Shown here: piece by piece, positions 21,126 through 30,763 of the stretch
Layout: each line of letters starts with the position of its first letter
How positions within the stretch are numbered: the first letter of the stretch is position 1
Source of the DNA: a virus
Reading direction: 5' to 3' (one strand)
DNA: 48,740 bases
Virus record (IMG/VR): IMGVR_UViG_3300006736_003596
Span: 1 to 48,740 of that record
Translations under genes and position numbers: made by a program
The notes under the pieces: generated by a model
What the model was told of the DNA's origin: nothing
What the model saw: the letters and a program-made list of their open reading frames with translations, nothing else
The model's database searches: none

Positions 21126-22924
21126 TATCTAACAACTCCTTTAATATCAACTTTTGGATATTTAATTTCAAAAACAGCATTACTTGGGCAGGCCAACATA
21201 CTGCCATCGCCGGAAAGATTCTGATTTATTTCTATGGTGTTTCCAGCATAATTTGCGCCGGTCATATTAACAATACTCACGCTTATAACGTCTAACACGC
21301 CGGGTGCTGACTTAAGTATTTGATATATATCACTTATACGAAGAGGCTCCCCAATATAAAATGTATCGACATAAAGAGAAGCCAAACGATTAGTCGCCTG
21401 CTGTAAAACGCTGTGCTTGCTGGCTGATGGATTAGTCTTGATAGAAAAATTAATTCCTAAGTTTATTATGTATGGATCCAGTATATCAATAGTATCATTA
21501 ATCATTCTGTGATTATTTAGCCAAGTCTTAATATTATTCTTTAAAACTTGATTGCTAAGTTCTAATTTGCTATCAGTCCCTTCCGAAATTACATACAAAT
21601 TTAAATTTCTTTTCATAGAGTTTGAGTCTTTTTGTACAGAACACCTCTTTATTGAGCCAAATTTTGCCGGCATTGTATATACCAAGCTCTCATAATCTGC
21701 CTGGGTTACGGCTCGATTTTGTGTTGGGAAGGTGTCATACACCCTTCTTTTTATATCGTCAACCGTTGGGTTAGAAACCGCTCCGATTATTGGGGTCTCG
21801 TTTGTGGCTTCTAACGACTGCCTAACTGTTGCGATTGTGTTCACCGATAATCTTTGAGGATTATCAAAATCAAAGAGCGCAGACGAAACTTTTTTGATAC
21901 CGCCGGATGGGACATTTGAGTTTGCAGGATTTGTCATCCTATAAGAAATTAGTAGTGTTGTGTTTTCTGGCACTATACCAAAATTTTCATTTTTCGAAAG
22001 TTTCGTTGGATCAAATGTTGTATCAGAAATATATTCCTTTCCGAACAAATCAACCGCCGTTTTTTGAGGATTTTTGACAACACTTTCATCTCCTGCCTTT
22101 CCGCTACCGAATTGAATATACGTAAAATTTCTATCTCTTTCAATAACAAATTTTCTAGAAACCAGAGTTGGCTTTAAAATTGAAGGTATTCGATCGTTCT
22201 TAAAGTTTTTGTTAGCAATTTCTTTATATATAAGATCTTGAGACAAATAGTCGACTTCAAAATATTCGTTTCCTTCGGTATCAACGATTCTCGTTATTTC
22301 TGAGATGTCAGGGTTATTAAGAATTACCTTTTTAAATCTTTCATACGGTCCAATTCTTATTCTTGTCGTAGAAAATGTGCCAGACACAACATTTCCATAA
22401 GCCTTAATGGCATAAAAGGTAGGGGCGCCGGTTGCATCGTTAACGCGGGCGACAACTTTTGGATGTCGAGGGTCTGCAAAATTTATATTTTCCGTCAAAA
22501 TAAATGCTAGACCGTTTTGGCTTGTAACAGTGGTGCCGCTTCTTAAAATCGGCGCATACCTCATATCAGGCCCAATACCCGTTGATGATGCCGGCAATAA
22601 TACAAAAAAGGCCACCTCTCCATATGTAGAGGCTCGGCCAGGGTATTTATAGCCCAAAACCTTTCCGAGTCTTAAAACATTTCTATACTGAGACGCAGTA
22701 TCTAAAAAGGACTCATTAACATTGTAATCCAAATAAAATGAAAGCTGATCTCCAACATAAGAGACGGCATCTAACATTAAGGCACCAAAGGAACCTTCGC
22801 TGAAATCTTGAAAACTATCTGGATAATATCTTTGTGCAATCTCCATCAAGTCTTTTCTAATAGTGGCAAATTGCCTATTAGTATAGTTAATTGGTATTAT
22901 TTTATCTTGTTGATTAGGCATCAA
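21125..22924 (-). CDS. Baseplate wedge protein, gp6/baseplate J-like (599 aa)
   Basis: This is a T4 gp6/baseplate J family protein. Such proteins form the inner baseplate ring that couples host contact to sheath contraction. Supporting features are the N-terminal FATIRKDLMEIAQRYYPDSF and the following DFSEGSFGALMLDAVSYVGD helix, the central segment with AVTQADYESLVYTMP (a typical J-family signature), and the C-terminal LRISDIYQILKSAPGV region, which in this family contacts neighbouring wedge subunits. The length of 599 residues is close to T4 gp6 at 660. It lies 11 bases after gp25, the same order as in many T4-like phages. I am confident in the family; the exact T4 orthology is inferred. Confidence 0.88.
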   Translation of the reverse strand: MMPNQQDKIIPINYTNRQFATIRKDLMEIAQRYYPDSFQDFSEGSFGALMLDAVSYVGDQLSFYLDYNVNESFLDTASQYRNVLRLGKVLGYKYPGRASTYGEVAFFVLLPASSTGIGPDMRYAPILRSGTTVTSQNGLAFILTENINFADPRHPKVVARVNDATGAPTFYAIKAYGNVVSGTFSTTRIRIGPYERFKKVILNNPDISEITRIVDTEGNEYFEVDYLSQDLIYKEIANKNFKNDRIPSILKPTLVSRKFVIERDRNFTYIQFGSGKAGDESVVKNPQKTAVDLFGKEYISDTTFDPTKLSKNENFGIVPENTTLLISYRMTNPANSNVPSGGIKKVSSALFDFDNPQRLSVNTIATVRQSLEATNETPIIGAVSNPTVDDIKRRVYDTFPTQNRAVTQADYESLVYTMPAKFGSIKRCSVQKDSNSMKRNLNLYVISEGTDSKLELSNQVLKNNIKTWLNNHRMINDTIDILDPYIINLGINFSIKTNPSASKHSVLQQATNRLASLYVDTFYIGEPLRISDIYQILKSAPGVLDVISVSIVNMTGANYAGNTIEINQNLSGDGSMLACPSNAVFEIKYPKVDIKGVVR

Positions 22925-22935
22925 AAACCCTCTTT

Positions 22936-23301
22936 TTAAATAGTAAATCTTAATAAATCTTTCATCTGAATTCCTGGGACTGAATAATTTATAGAAATAT
23001 TGAGCCTGCTTGTATCAAGATTATCTCTATTAATAATAATATCAAATATTGTAATGGCGGGCATATATTTTTTTACTTGTTCTCTTATTTTATGATCGAT
23101 CTGGGATGAAAGATGATCCCCAAAACTATCAAATAAATATTTTTTTAGACCAACGCCATAATCAGGAATCATCACTCTTTCGCCCGGGATCGTCAAAATT
23201 AACATTTTTAAATTTTGTCTTACGACAGAAAAAATGCTGTCATTAGTTTCAAAACCATTAGTTGAATTTTTGTTTAATGGAAGGGCTATACTTATAGACA
23301 T
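22936..23301 (-). CDS. Baseplate wedge protein gp25-like (121 aa)
   Basis: A small protein of the gp25/W-like baseplate family, which sits at the sheath-baseplate junction and starts sheath assembly. The signature lies at residues about 38-65: PGERVMIPDYGVGLKKYLF, including the conserved Glu-Arg pair of the EPR-type core. The helix that follows contains DHKIREQVKKYMP, and the C-terminal strand carries LNISINYSVPG. At 121 residues it is close to T4 gp25 (132). It precedes gp6 directly, as expected for the baseplate module. The start follows an AGGA-type Shine-Dalgarno sequence. Confidence 0.9.
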   Translation of the reverse strand: MSISIALPLNKNSTNGFETNDSIFSVVRQNLKMLILTIPGERVMIPDYGVGLKKYLFDSFGDHLSSQIDHKIREQVKKYMPAITIFDIIINRDNLDTSRLNISINYSVPGIQMKDLLRFTI

Positions 23302-23320
23302 ATTAGTTTCCTCTTAGTAA

Positions 23321-26300
23321 TTATTCCTTTTCACAAATATTTCCTTTTGAATCGAAAGGATTTGGTCTTAGTTTTCGTCTTTTCCACCACGGAAGGAGGT
23401 GTACGCCGGCTGTTGGGAACATATTTGACCTTAATCTTTCGAAAAATAATTCGCCCGGAGACGGTAGATTGGGAAAATCAAAGTTCCCAGGAGCAAAAGA
23501 CCATCCATGTTTATAATATGTTTTAAACATTCTTTTAATTCTATGCTTAGATCTTCTTAATATTACTTGGTCCCAATTGTCCCATTCTCTAACAAGCATG
23601 CCACTAAGAAGTCCAGGCATCCTATCGGCGGCAGAGGCCCACCCTAATGTGGAATCTTCCGTTATAGATTCTACTTCGCCCCCATCCATTTCAATATCTG
23701 CTCTCATTCCAGGCTTGTCTTTATATGCCGAAGATATTCCATATGCTTCGCCATCGGCTACCGTGACTTCTCCGATTGATGGAAAGAAGCCTAAATCATT
23801 ATAAATTGCAGCAATAGAAGTAATCTTGTTAAAGCTAAAAATATAATTTACAACTACATTAAACATCTCATGGTTTTTTAATAAACTCAATAAACAGACC
23901 AGCGTTTTGCTGTTCCCCTCAAAAGAAACAAATTCAGATATTTTAAGATCAAGCACATCAAGATTAACTTCAACCAAAGTATGTTTTTCGGAGTTAATCA
24001 CAACAGAAAATCTGAGGCCATATCTAACCCCCAGCTCCCCTGTTATGCCAATGGGAGAGGTTTCATCGGGAGAAAGAGCTAAAGTGCCGGGATAAACATC
24101 TGAAATATTTAATGTGGCGTCGTTTTCTTTTATAAGAGACAGCGCCTCGGAAGGTGTGTGATACTCATCGTCAATTTTTATATATTTCTCAATCACAAAC
24201 GGCTTTGTTGTGGCGGCCGACTCATCGATGATTAACCCAATGTCGGAAACATCACCGATCGGAATTATGACTTTGTTAGCATACGGAAGCAAGACATTAT
24301 GAGGAGCGTCGTGGTGCTCTTCGCTGGACATATATGCTATGTCTCCCGATTCGTTGGCGTACACGTGATAGTAGCCGTAATATTCGTCCCCAAAAGAAAA
24401 CAAAGAATCAGGCTCGTTAACCACATATACAGAAAGCTCCCCACCGTTAGTATAGTGACCATCACCAGAAGTTGGCAGCTCTTCTGATGTTTCAACAAAG
24501 TTATCCTCTTTTAATTCCAAGCTGCTTCCTTGTGTATAATTTTCAAGCACATAGTATGATATATCGGTTGTCTCTGGCTTAATATCCATCGTTTCTAGGC
24601 TTTTGGTGATTCTCTCGCCCATAGAATTTAATTCATCAACCACAAGTTGTCTTAAGATTTTTTTTGCCTTGTCTTTTGTTAAATAAATTTGATTAAAATT
24701 TAGATCCTCACGATAATTTTTTAAAGTTCTTATTCTTGGAACTTCGTCTATGTCTTTTGCGTCATCCAAATCTCTTTTTGAAGGATAGTGATAATCACCC
24801 TGCATATCATTTAATGCAAAGAGTGCACGCATTACATCACTTGGAGTGCCCAAAACGCCACCGTTATCGACTCTTCTTGCGTACATCTGGACAGCCTGTT
24901 CTAAAAATGCCATATAAAATTCTGAATCTTTAAACAAGCTAAATCGCTCTGCTTTCTCAGAGTCTGCTCCAGCCAAAGAACTTTCCATTGACTCAACAAT
25001 ATGCTGCGCGTATAAGGGCCCGAAAACATCGGGAAACGATGGTTTAAATTTTGAAAAGGTAGCAAGTGATTTTATCATATGAGTGCTAGCATATATTCTA
25101 ATTGCGGCGATAATAAGGCCTTCTAACGAAGCGGCCGAGGATCTGTCCAATATTCTGTTATAAGGAAGCTCAAGAACACAATCTTTTCCGCCAGCCTTAA
25201 GCCTTGAATCTTCTGGAATATAGTTGTATGCATCTCCTACTATATCATTAATTTGCTCAAAATTAACAAGATCGGCGCCCTCTTCATCAGTTCTGCAGGG
25301 GCCAAGTTCTGGGAACAAAGCTTCTGCGAGGCCCATCCACCCCGTATTCTTCTCTGGCTTAATATATATTGGCGGATTCATGTACGTACCGCCAAATGTG
25401 TTTGGATCCAAATAAAATACTCTATTTTTAGAAGAAGGCCCGGCATACTGGCCCGTTTCAAATTGATACTCCATTTGGCTCATTCCTATTATCATATCAT
25501 CATTTACAATACTCCGGTATTCTACATTCCCATCATCATCCTCGGATTTTATTTCTGCAGTACCATAAGGAAGGCCAGAGTCTCTATAGCCCGGGCCTAA
25601 AACATATTCAGTATCTTGTGTTGATAGTCCATCAAACTGCGCGCCATATTCAAATCCAACATCGTTGCTGGCTATTTCGCTAAATAAGTCTGACACAACA
25701 TTGGTCATTACAGAGTCGTGAAAAGTTTTAACATCGGCTGAGGAAATGTTTGTCATATCAGACAATAAGCTAATCTGCGGGGCATAGGCCGATTGCGTAA
25801 GAAAACAATTTTTAAATTTTGGATAGCTGTCGACATCGAACTGGTCTAAAATATCAGTTTCCACAAATATTTCATATCTTCTTTCTCCAATGCTGCCGGC
25901 AAAATTATTATTTTCCCCAAATGGTGGCGGATTAAAAGGCAATATTCCGCATAAAGGATTTTCTCTTTTGCTACCATCGTTAAGATAATCATTAACAACT
26001 AATCTAACATTATCAGTAGGCAAGTTATGAATTTTCTTATTCATATGTGAGCTTCTATCTGCCGGATCTATAAAATTTGGAGAGTATAAGGGCGTCATTT
26101 TTGCTAAATCAGAAAAATAACACTCAATATCAAAGCCATAAGAATATGCAGAATCTTTTGAGTTGTTGCCCTTCCTTAATCCTTTCGCATTGTCTTTAAA
26201 AGTAAGAGTTATATCGGGGGCCTTTTTTCTTCCTAGTTGTATGAAGTTAACCTTAGTGCGCGCATAGTCTGGTCTAATGTCAACATTATATCCTAGTTGG

Positions 26301-29300
26301 GGCAAATCAAAATATTTAATATCTTTGTCATTTAAGTTTAAGGCATCAAATGTTGCAGATGCAGTAACAGGGGGGCGCCAATCATTAGTTGATTGAAAAT
26401 TTAACGCGTTATGTAAATCAGTAGCTTCGTTACTACCAGCTAGTTGATATTGTAGCCATTCTGCTACTTTCGCCGGATATGCTCCCTTCTGAACTGCGAC
26501 AGGGGCCACATTACCATAGTCATCGGCGCCCGAGTCGGTATAGAAATCTACATACATGGGAGAAAATAAGGATCTTCTCGTATGGGCCGTAAAAGGATTT
26601 CCCATAGTATCGCTTAAAATTAAATTTATCATTCCCCACTGACTTTGAAAAGGTCCATCTCCAAGCATATCAGTTGTATAGGCAAGTTGTAAATTTTGAA
26701 AATCTCCCTTTATAGCATTCGTTGCAACAACTTTGGCGTCTTCTGTTTCAAAAGGAATCAGGCCGGGGGAGTCATCGCAACCGGGCGGTTGCATGATAGG
26801 GGGCATATTAGAATCTAAATAATTGGGAATTCCGCCTTGTAAGACGTCACTTAAATCCTCCAAGTCATCTTCCATTTGATCACGCAAATTATCACACATT
26901 TCGCGAATCTGTGCTGGCGATGCACGGCCGGCGAGGAGCTGTTGTCTATATTCACAAAAAGCATTCCAATCATCCTCGGTTAGACACAGTGATGGATTTA
27001 CGGGACGGTCTGGATCGCCGTGGGCCGGCGGGTTGTCAAGCGCGTCACCTATTGCGTCTCTTGCATCTGCCGGCAGCACATTTCCGACATTTTGAAAAAA
27101 GTTGCCTATTGCTTCTCTATTTGGAAAAATCTCTTCTAATTCAGGATATTCAAAAAGCCTTATATTTTCTGCAATTATTAAAAAATCGGGAAAGGCATTA
27201 CCCATAATAGCGGCCATCAACTCTGCCTGTGTTGAAGAAGCGGAAACATCTGTAATATAATTTTTTAAACTATCTTCGCTTGCTGTGGAGCCTGCATCTC
27301 CTCCCAATTGATTAAGCAGATCGTCAATCGTATCCTCAAGCTGACTATCGGTCGAGTCATCACCACACAAGTGATCCCTAATTGCATTTTTAAAGTTGTC
27401 TCTTGCGGTTACAGCTTCTGGGATGGCCGCGATGAGGCCTCCCGCGGTTTCTAAAGTTTTGCAAAGAGAGCCGCTGGCTATAGAACAAATCTTGATAACT
27501 AACTTAATAATAAGATTGACGATCAATTGTCTAATGGACTGTTTCATTAGTTCGATAAAAATACCCTTAAAATCCTGAGCCTCGGGTACCCAAGCAAATG
27601 GATTATTAATTCTTGGCATCGCAACCCGATCCATATTGCGACAAAATGGCAATTCAACATCTTTAATAAAGTCCATTATAGAAGGATCCATTATTGGATC
27701 TTGAGGACAGTCAAAGAATGCTAAAACATTTTTAATCATCTGGGCGCCTGGATATCTATTAAGTCTCTCTACTATATCAAGAACATTTTCCGAATAAACT
27801 TCTATAATGGCCGCGGCATACACTTGAATTATTGAGTTATTGTCAAGCGATGGGCCACTAGAGCCCGGATCTAGGGTTTGAGCCAAGGTCCGTCTTTCTG
27901 CAGCGGGGGCCGAGGATTGATTTTTAGTTCTAGCAAAAGACCCTAAGCCATCTTCCACTTCTGATTCTTTTTCTGCTATTTTATTTTCGTCGGTATTTAT
28001 TTCCGGAAGAGTAGGGGCGGTGGCGCCTGTGGCCATTGAGTTTGATATTTGCTGATTAAGAGAGCTGTTCTTAAACACGTCACCTGAAGATAATTTTGTC
28101 TGAACTAAATCGTTTATCTCCTGTTGTTTATCTGGAGGTAACCCGACAAATAAATCAGACAAATTATCTACCGACATTGCTTTTAAAGCAGATTTGGCGA
28201 TTGCTCCGACTGCCTGCTCGAAGGTCAGGCCTTTGATTAAGCAACTTATAGATTCGCTTAATAAATCAAACATTCCACAAAGCTTAATTTGTGACATATG
28301 GACCTTAAAAAGCTCATCCAGATTGAAACTTGAGTGCTCTTCCTCTCCAGACGCGTCGACAAGAGACTCGCACAGTTTAGTGAAAACGGCCTCGTCGGCC
28401 ACTAATTGTTTATAGGCTTGTTCTTTGGCCATAGCTATTATAGAACTGTTTTCTACCGCGTCTGGCGCATAGTCTAAGCCAAGCTCTATATCTTCTTCTT
28501 TTAGATCTTCTATCTCGTTCAAACAAACATTTTTTCTAAACGCATATACTAGGGCATCCCCAATACTAAAAGAATCGTCTAAAATATCTTGGCCAAGCTG
28601 TTTTCCTTCCTTTGCTAGTGCATCGGCAACACAACTTGTAGTTGGAGCCTCGGTTTGTCGATCAGCCGGAAAAGATGAATAAACTTCAGGGTAAGTATGT
28701 TCAATAACAAAATCAATCCACGGCTCGGGTTCGCGGGCAGACAGGGCTGTATCCATTTCATCTAGTTTGGAGAAATACGCGCAAGCTGTAGGATCATTCC
28801 AGCCCTTCTTCGAGTTCAATGATTTGAGCTTTTTCCTACCAAATATGAAGGGCTTTTCTGCACAACCAACAGAATAAACCCTTAGTTTAACTAATTTATA
28901 TTTGCCATTAAAATCAAATTCTATCTTCTGTACTCTGTCTGTAAAAAGTTTTGGAGAGCCAACATTAGGAATATTAAGCTTTCTTTTATTTAAAAAGCCA
29001 TCTAGACTAATAAGCATTGATCCCAATATGGATTTTGAAAAGCTTGTTGAAGAGCCATATGTCTCTAAATTAAAAACACTATTATCTTTTATTTTTAAAA
29101 TATTTCCTTGCTCGACAGCCCTAAAGACTTTAAGATATTTTGAATATAGCTTAATCGATCTAGAGACTTTTCTAATTTTAGGCTCCAGATCGTCAGCGAG
29201 ATAAGAGGTCGAAACACTGACTGAATCTTCAGAGCTTCCGTCTTCGTCTTCATCCTCCTCTTGATTGTCATCAGGCTCTTCTTGAAGAAGCGAAAAATCT

Positions 29301-29767
29301 TCGTATGGGACTGAATATAGAAGCTTTAAATATGATCCTTCTCTTGCTTCTAAATCATAATCAGTAAACTGAATTGATTTTTTAAGGGTATCAATGGCTT
29401 CGGGAGAGGTATCTTTCGAATAATTTAATAATAATGATTCTGCAGCGCTATCAATGTAACTTTCAAATCTTTCATCCATTGAGAGCACACCTGCCTCATC
29501 TACAGTGGCAACTTCGCTTAAAACCTCTTCATCCAATGTTGTTTTATAATTAGTAACAACACAGATTTGAAACAAGCACGTTTTTTCATTAAAGAATGGT
29601 TCGTCTTGCGTCTTAGATCTCCAATCAATAGTCAGAGCATAAGGGTTTGGAATGCATACCGGACAATCTACTTTTGGATCTTCTGCAACATCAATTATAT
29701 CATCGCAAACATCAGGAAACTTATCCCCATTAGGATCTTGATATTTTAAAAATTTAGACTCAGCCAT
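23321..29767 (-). CDS. Very large virion/baseplate-associated protein (2148 aa)
   Basis: A 2148-residue protein with no domain I can name. The N-terminal 100 residues contain several Cys (VDCPVCIPNPYAL) and look beta-rich. Residues about 162-185 are an acidic, low-complexity run of Asp, Glu and Gln. Residues about 400-780 are mainly helical, with a markedly hydrophobic segment at about 742-766 (LIVNLIIKLVIKICSIASG) that could be a membrane-interacting or core helix. The rest alternates alpha and beta, ending near the Trp-rich stretch at about 2080-2135. It lies between the spike-like genes and gp25, so a hub or central baseplate component is likely. A tape measure is less likely because coiled-coil repeats are absent. 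The start is 18 bases after the previous gene. Confidence 0.7.
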   Translation of the reverse strand: MAESKFLKYQDPNGDKFPDVCDDIIDVAEDPKVDCPVCIPNPYALTIDWRSKTQDEPFFNEKTCLFQICVVTNYKTTLDEEVLSEVATVDEAGVLSMDERFESYIDSAAESLLLNYSKDTSPEAIDTLKKSIQFTDYDLEAREGSYLKLLYSVPYEDFSLLQEEPDDNQEEDEDEDGSSEDSVSVSTSYLADDLEPKIRKVSRSIKLYSKYLKVFRAVEQGNILKIKDNSVFNLETYGSSTSFSKSILGSMLISLDGFLNKRKLNIPNVGSPKLFTDRVQKIEFDFNGKYKLVKLRVYSVGCAEKPFIFGRKKLKSLNSKKGWNDPTACAYFSKLDEMDTALSAREPEPWIDFVIEHTYPEVYSSFPADRQTEAPTTSCVADALAKEGKQLGQDILDDSFSIGDALVYAFRKNVCLNEIEDLKEEDIELGLDYAPDAVENSSIIAMAKEQAYKQLVADEAVFTKLCESLVDASGEEEHSSFNLDELFKVHMSQIKLCGMFDLLSESISCLIKGLTFEQAVGAIAKSALKAMSVDNLSDLFVGLPPDKQQEINDLVQTKLSSGDVFKNSSLNQQISNSMATGATAPTLPEINTDENKIAEKESEVEDGLGSFARTKNQSSAPAAERRTLAQTLDPGSSGPSLDNNSIIQVYAAAIIEVYSENVLDIVERLNRYPGAQMIKNVLAFFDCPQDPIMDPSIMDFIKDVELPFCRNMDRVAMPRINNPFAWVPEAQDFKGIFIELMKQSIRQLIVNLIIKLVIKICSIASGSLCKTLETAGGLIAAIPEAVTARDNFKNAIRDHLCGDDSTDSQLEDTIDDLLNQLGGDAGSTASEDSLKNYITDVSASSTQAELMAAIMGNAFPDFLIIAENIRLFEYPELEEIFPNREAIGNFFQNVGNVLPADARDAIGDALDNPPAHGDPDRPVNPSLCLTEDDWNAFCEYRQQLLAGRASPAQIREMCDNLRDQMEDDLEDLSDVLQGGIPNYLDSNMPPIMQPPGCDDSPGLIPFETEDAKVVATNAIKGDFQNLQLAYTTDMLGDGPFQSQWGMINLILSDTMGNPFTAHTRRSLFSPMYVDFYTDSGADDYGNVAPVAVQKGAYPAKVAEWLQYQLAGSNEATDLHNALNFQSTNDWRPPVTASATFDALNLNDKDIKYFDLPQLGYNVDIRPDYARTKVNFIQLGRKKAPDITLTFKDNAKGLRKGNNSKDSAYSYGFDIECYFSDLAKMTPLYSPNFIDPADRSSHMNKKIHNLPTDNVRLVVNDYLNDGSKRENPLCGILPFNPPPFGENNNFAGSIGERRYEIFVETDILDQFDVDSYPKFKNCFLTQSAYAPQISLLSDMTNISSADVKTFHDSVMTNVVSDLFSEIASNDVGFEYGAQFDGLSTQDTEYVLGPGYRDSGLPYGTAEIKSEDDDGNVEYRSIVNDDMIIGMSQMEYQFETGQYAGPSSKNRVFYLDPNTFGGTYMNPPIYIKPEKNTGWMGLAEALFPELGPCRTDEEGADLVNFEQINDIVGDAYNYIPEDSRLKAGGKDCVLELPYNRILDRSSAASLEGLIIAAIRIYASTHMIKSLATFSKFKPSFPDVFGPLYAQHIVESMESSLAGADSEKAERFSLFKDSEFYMAFLEQAVQMYARRVDNGGVLGTPSDVMRALFALNDMQGDYHYPSKRDLDDAKDIDEVPRIRTLKNYREDLNFNQIYLTKDKAKKILRQLVVDELNSMGERITKSLETMDIKPETTDISYYVLENYTQGSSLELKEDNFVETSEELPTSGDGHYTNGGELSVYVVNEPDSLFSFGDEYYGYYHVYANESGDIAYMSSEEHHDAPHNVLLPYANKVIIPIGDVSDIGLIIDESAATTKPFVIEKYIKIDDEYHTPSEALSLIKENDATLNISDVYPGTLALSPDETSPIGITGELGVRYGLRFSVVINSEKHTLVEVNLDVLDLKISEFVSFEGNSKTLVCLLSLLKNHEMFNVVVNYIFSFNKITSIAAIYNDLGFFPSIGEVTVADGEAYGISSAYKDKPGMRADIEMDGGEVESITEDSTLGWASAADRMPGLLSGMLVREWDNWDQVILRRSKHRIKRMFKTYYKHGWSFAPGNFDFPNLPSPGELFFERLRSNMFPTAGVHLLPWWKRRKLRPNPFDSKGNICEKE

Positions 29768-29785
29768 ATTTAATAATCCTCAAGC

Positions 29786-30760
29786 CTATGTGGCGCTGAC
29801 GTTTTGACTACATACATATTTATATCCCACCGGCGTGCAATAGTTTAGCGACCAGAAGGCAGCATTTACTCTCTGCATGTGAAGGTTTGCAATCACACTA
29901 GTCAAACTTTGAGCTGTTGCAACGACGCCGGCAGCGGGGTACCAAGGCAGCGGATTAACTGAAATAATTGCATTAAAACTAGTTTGAATAAATGCCAAGT
30001 TTTCGATCGCTGACAAGGCCTTCTCTAACATCTCGCCAAGCTCTACAAGGGCGTGCTCTAAATTTTCACCCCTCACAACAGGCTGGACATTATTAATTCG
30101 TTCCTTTTTTGTAAATATGCCGCCTCTAACGACCTGAAAACCATCGTTATTGCCGGCCAATAATTCAATCTTGGCGGCGGGAGAGCTTATTTTTCCTCTT
30201 CTGGAGTTCCTTTCGCCAAATTTACCAAAACCTTTTGCTTGGGCTTTTCCGGTGACAATCTTTATTCCCTCTCGGCCAATGATGCGAACCGTGTCGGATT
30301 TAATTCCAATACCAGATCTGCCTTTAACTTGCCCCGTTAATCCATCTGCAATTCCGAAGTTTTTATCTATGTTGGTCAACGAACTAATATAAATTCTTGA
30401 CGAGTCAGCAAAAAAGCTATTATTCATAATTTCTGGCTTTTTAGCTTCTGGTGGTAAGTTAAGGCCGCGGCCAACAACTATATCGATAGCATCACATTCT
30501 TTTGCTCCAATGCCGCCGAAACCTGAAGCCCTAGTAGAAGGGCGATCTTTTCCAAGCACAATAAAAGCATTTCTATTCCTAATAACGCGCTGACCCACTG
30601 CTGGAACAAAAGTTATAGGCTCTTCCGAAGAATCCGTTCCCATCAAGCCAGAATTTTCTGGTACCATGGTGATATTATTGCCTTGCTTCAATAGGTTTTC
30701 AACACTTATATCAGTTGTGTTGGGATCTCGTGGTGGCTGATTCAGTTTTTGTTTTTTCAT
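29786..30760 (-). CDS. Putative baseplate spike/hub-associated structural protein (324 aa)
   Basis: The middle third (residues about 90-215) has short repeated beta segments such as SRIYISSLTNIDKNFGI, TVRIIGREGIKIVTG and AKIELLAGN. These resemble the beta-helix or strand repeats of phage spike and VgrG-like proteins. The C-terminal third is helical and hydrophobic (ENLEHALVELGEMLEKALSA) and may be an oligomerisation segment. There is no enzymatic motif. It lies 3 bases downstream of the OB-fold/M15 peptidase gene, so the two may form a central spike with a lytic cap. I infer this from position and beta pattern only. Confidence 0.6.
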   Translation of the reverse strand: MKKQKLNQPPRDPNTTDISVENLLKQGNNITMVPENSGLMGTDSSEEPITFVPAVGQRVIRNRNAFIVLGKDRPSTRASGFGGIGAKECDAIDIVVGRGLNLPPEAKKPEIMNNSFFADSSRIYISSLTNIDKNFGIADGLTGQVKGRSGIGIKSDTVRIIGREGIKIVTGKAQAKGFGKFGERNSRRGKISSPAAKIELLAGNNDGFQVVRGGIFTKKERINNVQPVVRGENLEHALVELGEMLEKALSAIENLAFIQTSFNAIISVNPLPWYPAAGVVATAQSLTSVIANLHMQRVNAAFWSLNYCTPVGYKYVCSQNVSAT

Positions 30761-30763
30761 TTT

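Noticed and set aside
25253-25600. A plus-strand open frame of 115 codons
   Set aside because: It lies inside the 2148-residue gene on the other strand and shows no protein-like features.
29817-29824. A TATAAATA box on the minus strand about 50 bases upstream of the 2148-residue gene, matching a T4 late promoter
   Set aside because: Sequences of this composition are expected about four times by chance in this AT-rich window, and other copies fall inside genes (347-354, about 22645). I therefore do not list it as a promoter.
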